Positions 51,632-60,481 are shown, counted from the first letter of the stretch. The stretch is DNA of 64,000 nucleotides from UBA7803 sp040219135 (GCA_040219135.1 JAVJTA010000017.1:62001-126000); one strand, 5' to 3'. Notes: generated from the sequence alone by a model not told the origin. A program made the numbers and translations.

Positions 51632-52410
51632 CGGGCGCCAACGTCGCGGTCGAGCGGGACGGCCGGATCCTCGAGATCGTCGTCGACCGTGCCGACAAGA
51701 TGAACGCCTTCACCCCGGAGATGTTCGACGGCCTTGCGGACGCGCTGACCCTGCTCGACGAGGATCCGGATATCTGGGTCGGCGTGCTGACGTTTGCCGG
51801 CAGACATGCGACCGCCGGTCTGGACCTGCCGAAGTTCGCCGACGCCATGCGCTCCGGCGAGCGCGACGCGGCGGTCGATGACCGGGTGGACGGATTCGCG
51901 CTGCGCCGGCGCTGCCGCAAGCCGCTGGTGATGGCGGTGCAGGGCGTGACCTTCACCATCGGTATCGAAATGCTGCTGGCCGCAGACATCGTCGTGGCCG
52001 CCGACGACTGCCGGTTCTGTCAGCTGGAACCGAAGCGCGGGCTCGCCGTGTTCGGCGGCGCCCACTTCCGCTACGTGCAGCGGGCCGGCTGGGGCAACGC
52101 CATGTACCATCTGCTGCGCGCGGACGAATTCGATGCGAACCGGGCCCGGGAGCTCGGCTTCGTTCAGGAGGTGGTGCCGGCCGGCAGCCAGATCGCCAGA
52201 GCCCGCGAACTGGCCCGGGAGATCTGCGCCAACGCGCCGATCGCGGTTCAGGAGATCAAGCGCGCGGCGATGGTGTACGTCGAGTCCGGCGAGGCCGCCG
52301 CGATCGCCGAGATTCCGGTCATGCGTCAGCGCACGGCGAACTCGGATGACTTCCGTGAAGGCGTGGCGTCCTTCATGGAGAAACGCACGCCGACATTTTC
52401 GGGGAAGTGA
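51628..52410 (+). CDS. Enoyl-CoA hydratase/isomerase family protein
   Basis: A 260-residue second crotonase of this operon. VDRADKMNAFTPEM, LTFAGRHATAGLDLPKF and AVQGVTFTIGIEMLLAADIV are the family blocks, less canonical than in the gene at 50153: the first oxyanion strand reads AGRHATAGLDL instead of GxGxxFCAGxD. Substrate is probably different from that of its neighbour. Overlaps the isomerase gene by ATGA, so the two are coupled. Confidence 0.87.
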   Translation: MTGANVAVERDGRILEIVVDRADKMNAFTPEMFDGLADALTLLDEDPDIWVGVLTFAGRHATAGLDLPKFADAMRSGERDAAVDDRVDGFALRRRCRKPLVMAVQGVTFTIGIEMLLAADIVVAADDCRFCQLEPKRGLAVFGGAHFRYVQRAGWGNAMYHLLRADEFDANRARELGFVQEVVPAGSQIARARELAREICANAPIAVQEIKRAAMVYVESGEAAAIAEIPVMRQRTANSDDFREGVASFMEKRTPTFSGK

Positions 52411-52415
52411 ACGAC

Positions 52416-53120
52416 ATGAGTGACCGACCGGTCTGCCTGGTGACGGGTGTGGGTCCCGGCACCGGCACCGCCCTGGTGCGGCGTTTTCACGACGGCGGCT
52501 TCGCCGTGGCGATGCTGACCCGTTCCAGAGAGCGCCTGGATGCCCTGGAAGCCGAGCTGCCGAACGCGAAGGGCTATGTCTGCGATCTCGCCGACGAGTC
52601 CGCGGTGAACGCTGCGGTGGCCGCCGTGAACGCCGATCTCGGCGCGCCGGAAGTGGCCATCCACAACGCCGTGGGCGGTGCCCGTGGTGACTTTCTCAGC
52701 ATCGATCCCCCGGTGCTCGAGCGCAATTTTCAGGTCAACGTGATGGGTCTGCTGTACCTGGCGCGGGCCACGGCGCCGGCCATGATCGAGGCCGGGCGCG
52801 GTTCGATCCTGGTCACCGGCAACACCGCCGCGCTGCGCGGCAAGGACTTCTTCGCCGGCTTTGCGCCGACCAAGGCCGCCCAGCGTATTCTCGCCGAGTC
52901 CATGGCGCGCACTCTCGGCCCCAGGGGCGTGCACGTCGCCTACATCGTCATTGACGCGGTGATCGATCTGGCCTGGACGCGCAAGGCTTTCGCCGACGCC
53001 CCCGACGACTTCTTCATCCAGCCGGCCTCCATCGCCGAGAACGCCTGGTACCTGCACGCCCAGGATCGCTCCGCGTGGACGTTCCTCTCGGAGCTGCGCC
53101 CGTTCGGCGAGAAGTGGTAG
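52416..53120 (+). CDS. SDR-family protein with degenerate active site
   Basis: A 234-residue Rossmann protein. The nucleotide motif VTGVGPGTGTAL and the HNAVGG loop are present. The catalytic tetrad is changed: the Tyr of YxxxK is Phe149 in GFAPTKAAQ (Lys153 kept), and the Ser position is Asn136 in VTGNTAAL. Related SDR subgroups with the same loss exist, so it may be a binding or regulatory protein or act on an unusual substrate. ATG at 52416 has GGGGAAG eight bases upstream; a GTG at 52407 overlaps the previous stop but is less likely. Confidence 0.85.
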   Translation: MSDRPVCLVTGVGPGTGTALVRRFHDGGFAVAMLTRSRERLDALEAELPNAKGYVCDLADESAVNAAVAAVNADLGAPEVAIHNAVGGARGDFLSIDPPVLERNFQVNVMGLLYLARATAPAMIEAGRGSILVTGNTAALRGKDFFAGFAPTKAAQRILAESMARTLGPRGVHVAYIVIDAVIDLAWTRKAFADAPDDFFIQPASIAENAWYLHAQDRSAWTFLSELRPFGEKW

Positions 53121-53130
53121 CTCGGGTCGG

Positions 53131-54099
53131 TTACTTCTCTTCGCCGATGCGTTTCAGGACGTGGCCCACGACCGCCTCGCCGTGGGTGTTCTGGAGGAAG
53201 TGGCCGGCATCCTCGATGGGATCGAAGCTGGCGTTCAGCTGACCGGCCCACTGCCGGCCCCAGGCTTCGGTGAAGACGTCGTCCCGGCAGCCCCAGACGA
53301 AATGAGCGGGCTTGTTCCACTGGCGCAGCAGCCGGTAGTGCAGGGTCTGGGCGGCGCCGTTGCCGTTGTCGTAGCTGCTGGCCGGGATCGACAGCGGAAA
53401 GCGCCGGTAGCCGTTGAAGGCTTCGTCGGGCAGGCCGCGATAGGGTGCCGAGAAGCCGCGGTACATGGTCGCGGCCCTGCCGGTGAACCCGGGATCCTTA
53501 CCCTCGGACAGGGCCGGAAAGATCACCTCGGGTTCGGCGATGCCGCCGCTCAGCAGCAGCAGCAGGCCGACGTCGGGCTTCGGACGCTGAAAGCGGCCGC
53601 CATCCTTCCAGTTCTCGAACCAGTTGCGGATCGCGGGCGAGTACTCGAACTCCGGATGGTGCAGCCAGGTGTTCATGATGATCAGCCGCTCGAAGCGCTC
53701 CGGCATGGTCACCGCCTGGGCGAGACCGGTCGGTCCGCCCCAGTCCTGACAGACCAGGGTGACGCGCTGGAGATCGAGGGTCGTGATCAGAGTGGTCAGG
53801 ATTTCGGTGTGCCGCGCGATGGTGTACCAGTGGATGTCCGTCGGTTTGTCGGAACGGCCGAAACCCATGTGATCCGGGGCGATGCAGCGATAGCCGGCGG
53901 CGACCAGGCGGGGAATCATGTCGCGGTACAGGTAGGCCCAGGTCGGCATGCCGTGGAGCAGCAGCATCACCGGCGCGTCCCTCGGGCCTTCGTCCACGTA
54001 GTGCATGCGCAGGTCCTGCCAGGCGTGGTAGTGCGGCTGGTAGGGGAAGTCGGCCAGGTCGCTGAAGTTCTCGTCGGGGGTGCGGACGAACAGGGTCAT
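53131..54099 (-). CDS. Haloalkane dehalogenase-like alpha/beta hydrolase
   Basis: A 322-residue hydrolase. LLLHGMPTWAYLYRDMIP, VCQDWGGPTGLA with nucleophile Asp119 next to Trp120, a late acid (Asp273/274) and His300 (DAGHFLQ) follow haloalkane dehalogenase and epoxide hydrolase order. Met51 replaces the Glu or Asn that usually follows HG in dehalogenases, so halide activity is uncertain. GAGGAG precedes the ATG at 54099. It converges on the SDR gene with a 10-bp gap. Confidence 0.86.
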   Translation of the reverse strand: MTLFVRTPDENFSDLADFPYQPHYHAWQDLRMHYVDEGPRDAPVMLLLHGMPTWAYLYRDMIPRLVAAGYRCIAPDHMGFGRSDKPTDIHWYTIARHTEILTTLITTLDLQRVTLVCQDWGGPTGLAQAVTMPERFERLIIMNTWLHHPEFEYSPAIRNWFENWKDGGRFQRPKPDVGLLLLLSGGIAEPEVIFPALSEGKDPGFTGRAATMYRGFSAPYRGLPDEAFNGYRRFPLSIPASSYDNGNGAAQTLHYRLLRQWNKPAHFVWGCRDDVFTEAWGRQWAGQLNASFDPIEDAGHFLQNTHGEAVVGHVLKRIGEEK

Positions 54100-54269
54100 G
54101 AAGGCTCCTCGGTGGCTCGCGGGGCGCGGGGTTCCCCGGCTGCCGCAGAATCCAGGTACAGGCCCAATACTACCGCCATTGTTCGCACAGCGGGCCGGCG
54201 GTCGCCGGTCGGGGTGTGGCATTGCCGCCGGAAGCGGGTACTCTGATCGAACGCCGGGTAGCGGACGGG

Positions 54270-54920
54270 ATGCGGATGCGACTCTATCACTGCCAGGATT
54301 CGCGCTCGCTGCGGGCGCTGTGGGCCATCGAGGAACTCGGCCTCGACTGCGAGCTCACCGTGCTGCGCTTCCCGCCGCGCGTGCATCACCCCGAGTATCT
54401 GCAGGTGAACCCCCTCGGTACGGTTCCGGCCCTGGTGGACGGAGACAGCGTCCTCACCGAGTCCGCTGCGATCTGCGAGTATCTGGGCGCCGTGCATGGC
54501 CCTACGGACCTCGCGGTCACCCCGGCGGAGCCCGAGTTCGGCGCCTACCTCAACTGGCTGCACCGCAGCGACGCGACTCTCACGTTTCCGCAGACCCTGG
54601 TGCTCCGCTACACCCGGCTGGAGCCGCCGGAGCGGCGTCCGGCCCAGGTTGTGGAGGACTACTCCATCTGGTATCTGTCGCGGCTGCGCAGCGTGGAGAC
54701 CGCCCTGGAGGATAGCCGCTACCTGGTTGCCGATCGTTTCACCATGGCGGACATTGCCGTGGGCTATGCCTTGTTCATGGGGACGACGCTGGGTCTGGAC
54801 GAGCGTTACAAGCCCAACTGCCGTCGCTATCTCGACGATCTCATGGCGCGCGATGGCTTCCGCCGTGCGCGGGCGCGCGGTGGCGCTGAAACCCCGGCGG
54901 GCAATGGAGGAAACAGATGA
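54270..54920 (+). CDS. Glutathione S-transferase
   Basis: A ~216-residue GST. The N-terminal thioredoxin domain is MRLYHCQDSRSLRALWAIEE, with VNPLGTVPALV and TESAAICEYLG as the glutathione-binding segments; the C-terminal domain is helical (VADRFTMADIAVGYAL). The Ser in SRSLR is a likely catalytic hydroxyl. ATG at 54270 follows GGACGGG; ATG at 54276 is possible. Its stop overlaps the next start (ATGA at 54917). Confidence 0.9.
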   Translation: MRMRLYHCQDSRSLRALWAIEELGLDCELTVLRFPPRVHHPEYLQVNPLGTVPALVDGDSVLTESAAICEYLGAVHGPTDLAVTPAEPEFGAYLNWLHRSDATLTFPQTLVLRYTRLEPPERRPAQVVEDYSIWYLSRLRSVETALEDSRYLVADRFTMADIAVGYALFMGTTLGLDERYKPNCRRYLDDLMARDGFRRARARGGAETPAGNGGNR

Positions 54921-55501
54921 GTGCACGCAAAGAGGATTTTCTGGCTCTGGCGGGTGCCTTCAGTCAGCTCGAGCCGGCCCGGGAGGTTGCCCGGGCGCTC
55001 TCGGCCGCGCTCTACGAAGACGCGCGCCCGGGCCGCGACGATCTGCCGTTCCGTGCTCTGGTGGTGGCCGTGACGGATGACCTGGAGACGCTGGCGGCGG
55101 TTGCCGACGTCGGCTGCTACGTGGTCTGCCAGCGCGCCATTCGTCCGGGGCGGGCGGCGGTGTACGGGCTGTTTCCCATGTGCCGAAAGCCCGACCTCAG
55201 CCGTGCCGAGGCCGATGGTCACTGGCGCGACGTGCACGGTCCGTTGGCCCTGGAGCACCACGCCGCGATGACCCACTACCTTCAGCTTGCGGTGCTCGAC
55301 GTGTTGTCCGGCACGCCCTACGACGGCTTCGCTCTGTGTGGCTTCGGCTCCGTCGACGACCTGCGCGAGCGCTTCTTCACCACGGCCGAGAGCCGCGGCG
55401 TGATTCAGGCGGACGTGCGCCGGTTCGCCGACGTCGAGCGCTCGCCGCGACGGCTGCTGGCCACGGCGACGGATTTCGCCGGCGCGCGCCAGGATCCGTG
55501 A
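54917..55501 (+). CDS. EthD-domain protein
   Basis: A 194-residue protein. The segment FPMCRKPDLSRAEADGHWRDVHGPLALEH is the EthD signature (R-K-P-x-LSxEEFxxHWxxVHGPL), followed by MTHYLQLAVLD. EthD-type proteins are dimeric ferredoxin-like folds often found with P450 or ring-degrading systems; EthD itself supports ethyl tert-butyl ether oxidation. Coupled to the GST gene by a 4-base overlap. The first 70 residues have no family match. Confidence 0.8.
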   Translation: MSARKEDFLALAGAFSQLEPAREVARALSAALYEDARPGRDDLPFRALVVAVTDDLETLAAVADVGCYVVCQRAIRPGRAAVYGLFPMCRKPDLSRAEADGHWRDVHGPLALEHHAAMTHYLQLAVLDVLSGTPYDGFALCGFGSVDDLRERFFTTAESRGVIQADVRRFADVERSPRRLLATATDFAGARQDP

Positions 55502-55507
55502 GACGGG

Positions 55508-56413
55508 TCAGCGCAGCAGTCGGGCGACTTCCGCCACCGCGTCGATGCCGGCCTCTTCGGAGTCGGCGATCGGCATGATGTTGAACAACCTGCAGCCGGC
55601 GTCCCGATACGGTGCGAGGAACCCGGCGACCTCCTCGGCGGTGCCGTAGGGGCTGTACTTTTCGAAGCGTTCGTAGGGAATGCGGTAGAAGTCCTCCATG
55701 CCGCGGGCGAGGCGTGCCCGGGCGCGGTCGCGATCGGCACCGAAGCCGGCCCAGATCTGAATGCCGTGCAGCGCCGGCGCCGGGCGGCCGAGTTCCGCCG
55801 CCCGGGCGTCGACGTGCTGCAGCACCCGGGCACAGCGCCCGGCCGAGGTCCACACCCCGAGCCAGCCGTCGCCGAAGCGCGCCGCGCGCTCCAGGGCGGC
55901 GTCGGCGCGGCCACCGATCACCATGGGGATCGGCTGGCTCGGTACCGGTTTGATCCAGCCCCTGGTGAACTGGAAGAACTCACCGTCGTAGTCCATGGGT
56001 TTGCCGTGCAGCAGGCCCTGGACGACGTCCAGACATTCGTCGGTGCGACGGCCGCGGGTCGCCGGATCGACGCCGCACATGGCGATCTCGTTGCGGTCTT
56101 CGCCGCCGACGCCGACGCCGAGAATGAGCTGGCCGGGCGCTGCCTCCGCCAGGGTCGCCAGCTGCCGCGCCACCGGTACCGGGTGGCGCAGGGCCAGCAG
56201 GTAAACGCCGACGCAGACCTTCAGGCGCGGATCCAGGGCGGTGAGGGTGGCGGCGTTGATCAGCCCGTCCATTCCGGCGCCGACATGGAAGCTCACGTGG
56301 TCGGCGACGAACACGTGGTCGATGTTCTGCTCGACGATGCGGGCGACCAGCTCGGCGCGCCGCGGATGCGGCGAAGTGAGTAGAGCCGGGGAGGCCAGGG
56401 TTCCGACCAGCAT
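55508..56413 (-). CDS. Luciferase-like (LLM class) flavin-dependent oxidoreductase
   Basis: A 301-residue TIM-barrel luciferase-like protein: FVADHVSFHVG, GVGVGGEDRNEIAMCGVDPATRGRR and PIPMVIGGRADAALERAARFGDGW are family landmarks. Members use FMN or F420; the choice cannot be made here, and no F420 genes are seen. Its ATG overlaps the stop of the upstream acyl-CoA dehydrogenase-like gene (TAATG), so the two are coupled and may form a monooxygenase pair. Confidence 0.88.
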   Translation of the reverse strand: MLVGTLASPALLTSPHPRRAELVARIVEQNIDHVFVADHVSFHVGAGMDGLINAATLTALDPRLKVCVGVYLLALRHPVPVARQLATLAEAAPGQLILGVGVGGEDRNEIAMCGVDPATRGRRTDECLDVVQGLLHGKPMDYDGEFFQFTRGWIKPVPSQPIPMVIGGRADAALERAARFGDGWLGVWTSAGRCARVLQHVDARAAELGRPAPALHGIQIWAGFGADRDRARARLARGMEDFYRIPYERFEKYSPYGTAEEVAGFLAPYRDAGCRLFNIMPIADSEEAGIDAVAEVARLLR

Positions 56414-57570
56414 TACAGCAGCGTCTTCGGGTCGATGCCGAGCAGAACCTTGCCCACCACTTCGTAAGTGGGCTGCGCCACCATGATGTGCTGGGTCGCG
56501 ACATGGACGTCGCGGAAGCAGCGCTGCAGCACGTTCGATTCGTACACAGAGGACCCGCCGCCCAGGTGGTACATGAGGTCGACGGCTTCCACGGCGCTCC
56601 AGGTGTTGTTGCTGGCGGCAAGACGCAGGTCCGCCTTGCGGTCGATGCCGAGCCGTCCTTCGCCTTCGGCCTGCTGCCAGGCCCGGTCGATGACCTCGTT
56701 GGTGTAGGCGCGCGCCGAGGCGACCAGCGCCTGCGCGCGCGCCAGATCCTTCTGGGTACCGGGGCGCTCGGCCACGGTGCGGCGGCTGCCGGTGGGCACT
56801 TTGGCGGTGGCCAGGTCGACGAAGGCCGCGATGGCGTGCTCGGCAATGCCGATGGCGACCGCGGAGACGCCGAGTGCCAGCAGGCCCAGCGTGGGAAAAC
56901 GGTACAGCGGCGCGTCCACCTGCGGGCGGCCGCCGAGCACGCTCCAGCGGCCCTCGGGGGCGAAGGCGTCGCGGACCTCGATGTCGTTGCTGCCGGTACC
57001 GCAGAGCCCCGAGGTGTGCCAGGTGTCGTGCACCGTGACCTCGCTCGCGGGGAACATCACCAGCACCGACTCCGGCAGGCCGTGGGCGTTCTGCCGCGGC
57101 CTGCCGTCCTCCATGACGAAACAGCCGCCGCAGATCCAGTCCGAGACCTGGCAGCCGCTGCCGAACGGCCAGCGCCCGGACACCCGGTAGCCGCCGTCCA
57201 CCGGCTCGGCGCGACCGAGGGGCGCGGTGACGCCGGTGGTGATGGCGTTGGGATGGTCGCCGTAGATGGTCTTCGCCCAGCGCTCGGGCAGCGAGGCCGA
57301 CAGCAGGCCGGTGGTGGCGCCGATCATCTGGCACCAGCCGGCCGCGCCGTCATGGCGCGCCGTGTCCACCAGCGCGTCGAAGAACTGCCGCGGATGCACC
57401 TGGGCGCCGCCGTAGCGCGCCGGCACCAGCAGGCGGAACATGCCCGCCGCGGCCATTCGCCTCGCCAGATCGTCCGGCATCCGCCGTGCCGTCTCGATGG
57501 CATCCGCGCGCTGCGCGATCTCCGCGTGCAGCGAGTCGACGGTCTCGCGTTGATCGACGTTCGCCACCAT
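56413..57570 (-). CDS. Acyl-CoA dehydrogenase-fold flavoprotein (HsaA/DszC-like)
   Basis: A 385-residue flavoprotein of the acyl-CoA dehydrogenase superfamily. The N-terminal helical domain (RMPDDLARRMAAAGMFRLLVPARYGG), the middle domain (GRWPFGSGCQVSDWICGG, SGLCGTGSNDIEV) and C-terminal four-helix bundle ending HLGGGSSVYESN and FRDVHVATQHIM resemble flavin monooxygenases such as HsaA or DszC. The acyl-CoA dehydrogenase Glu is not evident. Coupled by overlap to the luciferase-like gene. Confidence 0.85.
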   Translation of the reverse strand: MVANVDQRETVDSLHAEIAQRADAIETARRMPDDLARRMAAAGMFRLLVPARYGGAQVHPRQFFDALVDTARHDGAAGWCQMIGATTGLLSASLPERWAKTIYGDHPNAITTGVTAPLGRAEPVDGGYRVSGRWPFGSGCQVSDWICGGCFVMEDGRPRQNAHGLPESVLVMFPASEVTVHDTWHTSGLCGTGSNDIEVRDAFAPEGRWSVLGGRPQVDAPLYRFPTLGLLALGVSAVAIGIAEHAIAAFVDLATAKVPTGSRRTVAERPGTQKDLARAQALVASARAYTNEVIDRAWQQAEGEGRLGIDRKADLRLAASNNTWSAVEAVDLMYHLGGGSSVYESNVLQRCFRDVHVATQHIMVAQPTYEVVGKVLLGIDPKTLL

Positions 57571-57798
57571 CCCGGTCTGCTCCTGCCTGTCCTGAATTCC
57601 TGGAGTGTACCTCAGCCGTATTCCGGCTTTGCGCCCCCACAGCTGAGGCTGGAGGCGAACCGGCTGGCCGGACGAACGTCAAGCTATTGGACTCTCGTCG
57701 CAGAGACGTGTGTAATCCGGTCATGGCGTGCGCCGAGCGGGGGCTGGGCCGCGTAACGACCATTCCAATCCGTCACATCACGAGGGAGGCTGCAATCC

Positions 57799-59010
57799 GT
57801 GCACCGTCGTTCATTTTCTCACAGCTTGCTGGCGCTTTTATTCGCCGCGTTGATCACCGCGCCCGCGCTGGCGCGGGATGATGCCGACATCGACGTCGCG
57901 CCGTACCTGATCACCTCAGGTGATCCGGCCGATCCAGCCTACGCGAACGCGGGGAAGAACCTGCGCAACGGCGTGGGCTCGATTTTCATCCTGCTGGAAG
58001 CGCCCGGGCAGGATGATGCCGGCTTCATCTGCACGGCCAGTGCCATTGGACCGCGACATGTCCTGACCGCGGCCCACTGCGTCACGGAATCCGGCTTTGG
58101 TGTCAAGGACCTGCTTTTCGTGCTGAGTGCGGGACTCGACGCACCGCTGATCCTTCCCGCGAAGGGCTTCTCCGTGCACCCGTTCTGGGACGCTCTGGCG
58201 CCGTTTTTCGGCGCCATTTCGCCGGGCGACGTGGCGGTCATCGAGCTCTGGGAGGACCTGCCGGACGGCATCGAGACCTACGATCTGTACACGGCGGCCG
58301 ACGAGTTCGGTCAGCCCGCTCGTCACTACGGCCACGGCCGTTCCGGCAAGGGCAACAAAGGGGCGACGGGTGGCGCGGACTTCTTCTACGCGCGAACCGG
58401 GCTGAACACCTACGAACAGACCGTGGAGCCACTCGTCGGCCCATTGCCGGACTTCCTCGTGGGACTGTTCGACCAGCTGGTCCACGATTTCGACAGCGGC
58501 GGGCGCAAGCACAACGCCATGGAATGGTGGTTCACGTCGAGCTTCGCCTGCCACCCCGATAATCCGACCGCGCCGCCCCAGGCGCAGAACGGCCAGTGCA
58601 CGACGTTCAAGGACGGCAGCTATCCGGACTTCAAGGGCTTCGGCAAGCGCGAAGTCGGCATCGCGCCCGGCGACAGCGGTGGTCCGGGCTTCATCGACGG
58701 CAAGATCGCCGGCATTCATTCCTTCGGCTTCACGCACCTCTGCGAGGGGGTCACCAACGGCACCGATTTCACCTGCGGCCTCGACTCCTCGTACGGCGAG
58801 ATGGCGGGCGACACCCGGGTGTCGAGCTACGCCGGCTGGGTCCAGAGCGTATCGGTGGTCGATGGTTTCGAGCGGCCGGTTCCCGAAGTCGAGCCGGCAC
58901 CTGCGGGTGAGGGTGGCCTGGCGGCCGGGCTCGAACTGAGCGAGCGCAACCGGCTGTTCCTGGAGAACGTCGAGGTGAGGAATCTCCGCCTGCGGGTGGA
59001 ACTCGACTAG
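57799..59010 (+). CDS. Exported trypsin-like serine protease
   Basis: A 403-residue S1-family protein. GTG at 57799 (GGGAGG nine bases upstream) starts a signal peptide ending APALARDD. The triad is His93 (LTAAHCV), Asp144 (SPGDVAVIEL) and Ser293 (APGDSGGPGF). Several paired Cys fit disulfides. After the protease domain (~340) is an acidic Pro-rich linker and a C-terminal stretch ending LENVEVRNLRLRVELD, perhaps an anchoring or sorting segment. Followed by a strong hairpin terminator (59032-59067). Confidence 0.9.
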   Translation: MHRRSFSHSLLALLFAALITAPALARDDADIDVAPYLITSGDPADPAYANAGKNLRNGVGSIFILLEAPGQDDAGFICTASAIGPRHVLTAAHCVTESGFGVKDLLFVLSAGLDAPLILPAKGFSVHPFWDALAPFFGAISPGDVAVIELWEDLPDGIETYDLYTAADEFGQPARHYGHGRSGKGNKGATGGADFFYARTGLNTYEQTVEPLVGPLPDFLVGLFDQLVHDFDSGGRKHNAMEWWFTSSFACHPDNPTAPPQAQNGQCTTFKDGSYPDFKGFGKREVGIAPGDSGGPGFIDGKIAGIHSFGFTHLCEGVTNGTDFTCGLDSSYGEMAGDTRVSSYAGWVQSVSVVDGFERPVPEVEPAPAGEGGLAAGLELSERNRLFLENVEVRNLRLRVELD

Positions 59011-59031
59011 CGCCTCGGCCAGCAACCTCGA

Positions 59032-59067
59032 GGTGCGCGTCCGGCGGAGGTGCGTCGGACGCGCACC
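59032..59067 (+). terminator. Rho-independent terminator-like hairpin
   Basis: GGTGCGCGTCCG (59032-59043) pairs perfectly with CGGACGCGCACC (59056-59067) around a 12-base loop, 21 bases after the protease stop. It is followed by GGTCCTTTAGTTTAG, a weak T-rich tail, so termination should be efficient but not classical. Confidence 0.75.
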
Positions 59068-59107
59068 GGTCCTTTAGTTTAGTCGACAGCAATCAGAGGC
59101 TCCCGCG

Positions 59108-59563
59108 TTGACAGCTTCACGCACTCCGGCGCTACCTTGGGACCGTCCGGATCCGTTCGTGATCGACGTGGTCGTCGGGCCCGAGCACATCGACGCGCTG
59201 GGTCACACCAACAACGTTCACTATCTCGGCTGGCTGCAGGCGTGTGCCTGGGCGCACTCGGCCGCCCGCGGCTTCGATGCCGGTAACATGCTGGCGCTCG
59301 GCTACGCCATGGCGGTGCGCGAGACCCGCATGACCTACATCGGCGCGACCTACGAGGGCGACAGACTCCGGGTCGGCGACTGGATCACGGCCAGCGACGG
59401 CCGGCTGCGCGCCCAGCGCAGCTTTCAGATCATTCGTGAGTCAGACGAGCTGACGGTTATGCGGGCCGTCATCGACTACGTCTGCATCAACTTGAAGAGC
59501 GGACGGCCGACGCGGATGCCGAAGGCCTTCGTCACGGCCTATGCCGACGACGTGAGGGTCTGA
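59108..59563 (+). CDS. 4HBT-family acyl-CoA thioesterase
   Basis: A 151-residue hotdog-fold protein. DALGHTNNVHYLGWLQACAW is the 4-hydroxybenzoyl-CoA thioesterase/YbgC signature, with the Asp-x-x-Gly-His-x-Asn pattern. TTG at 59108 has GAGG eight bases upstream and no ATG is available at the right place. It hydrolyses an acyl-CoA or aromatic CoA. Follows the protease terminator. Confidence 0.88.
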   Translation: MTASRTPALPWDRPDPFVIDVVVGPEHIDALGHTNNVHYLGWLQACAWAHSAARGFDAGNMLALGYAMAVRETRMTYIGATYEGDRLRVGDWITASDGRLRAQRSFQIIRESDELTVMRAVIDYVCINLKSGRPTRMPKAFVTAYADDVRV

Positions 59564-59596
59564 AGCCCGCCGCGGGACATCTGGACAGGAGTGCTC

Positions 59597-59917
59597 ATGG
59601 CCTGGGTCATACTATTGGTTGCGGGACTGTTCGAGGTCGGCTGGGCGATCGGATTGAAATACACGGCAGGATTTACCCGCTTGTGGCCGAGCGTCTGGAC
59701 GGTCATGGCGATGGCTTTCAGTCTCTGGCTGCTCGGGGTTGCCATGAAGTCACTGCCGGTTGGAACGGCCTATAGCGTCTGGGTGGGGGTCGGCGCGGTC
59801 GGCACCGTGGTTCTCGGGATCGCGCTGTTCGGAGAACCGGCGAACGCTGGCCGATTGGTCAGCATCGCGCTCATCGTTGCCGGCATCATCGGTCTCAGGC
59901 TGGCGATGCCGGACTAG
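59597..59917 (+). CDS. sugE: SMR-family guanidinium/drug exporter (SugE/Gdx-like)
   Basis: A 106-residue, four-helix membrane protein: AWVILLVAGLFEVGWAIGLKYTAGF carries the essential Glu, and GTAYSVWVGVGAVGT and GLRLAMPD match the SugE/Gdx subfamily. These proteins export guanidinium in exchange for protons. GGAG lies five bases before the ATG at 59597. No guanidine riboswitch fits in the 33-bp gap upstream. It is in a same-strand run with the thioesterase and the DUF1697 gene. Confidence 0.9.
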   Translation: MAWVILLVAGLFEVGWAIGLKYTAGFTRLWPSVWTVMAMAFSLWLLGVAMKSLPVGTAYSVWVGVGAVGTVVLGIALFGEPANAGRLVSIALIVAGIIGLRLAMPD

Positions 59918-59929
59918 AGTCGCGCGATC

Positions 59930-60481
59930 ATGACGACCTTTGTTGCGCTGCTCCGGGGAATCAACGTGGGTAAGGCCAAACGCCTGCCGATGGAGACGCT
60001 GCGCAATCTGCTCGCGGGTCTGGGCTACGAGAACGTCAGGACGCTGCTGAACAGCGGCAACGCCGTCTTCGACGCGCCGGGGGGCGCGGCGTCGGCCGAT
60101 GCGAACGCCGTCGCGACGGCGATTGCGACGGCGATTGCAGAGCAGCTCTCCATCGAGGTTCCCGTGGTCGTCAAATCGGCCCGGCAGCTTGGTACTCTCG
60201 TCGCGGAGAATCCGTTCACCGACCGGGCGCTGGATCATGCCCGGCTGCTGGTGGCGTTCACTCGGGACGGACGCAGCCTGGCCGGGCTCAGGGAACTGGA
60301 GAGCCTCGTCGCCCCGACGGAGTTGTTCACGGTCACCCGACATTGTGCCTACCTCTACTGTGCGGCCGGTATTCTCGAGAGCAAAGCGGGAAACGCACTT
60401 CTCGGTGCTGCAGGTAAGCACGCCACAACGCGGAACTGGGCGACCACGCTGAAGCTTCATGCCATGGCAGGTGGCGCCTGA
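59930..60481 (+). CDS. DUF1697 family protein
   Basis: A 183-residue protein with the DUF1697 start TFVALLRGINVGKAKRLPM and NVRTLLNSGNAVFDAP, and the late TRNWATTLKLHAMA. The function of the family is unknown; many members are near transporters or regulators. It starts 12 bp after the SugE-like stop, so it is probably in the same operon. Confidence 0.87.
   Translation: MTTFVALLRGINVGKAKRLPMETLRNLLAGLGYENVRTLLNSGNAVFDAPGGAASADANAVATAIATAIAEQLSIEVPVVVKSARQLGTLVAENPFTDRALDHARLLVAFTRDGRSLAGLRELESLVAPTELFTVTRHCAYLYCAAGILESKAGNALLGAAGKHATTRNWATTLKLHAMAGGA

Noticed and set aside
55508..57334. Extension of the luciferase-like frame across the acyl-CoA dehydrogenase-like gene
   Set aside because: Luciferase similarity starts at 56413, where ATG overlaps the previous stop; the extension is Arg-rich shadow sequence.
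59563..59597. Guanidine riboswitch upstream of the SugE-like gene
   Set aside because: Only 33 bases separate it from the thioesterase gene, too short for known guanidine riboswitches, and no aptamer core is visible.
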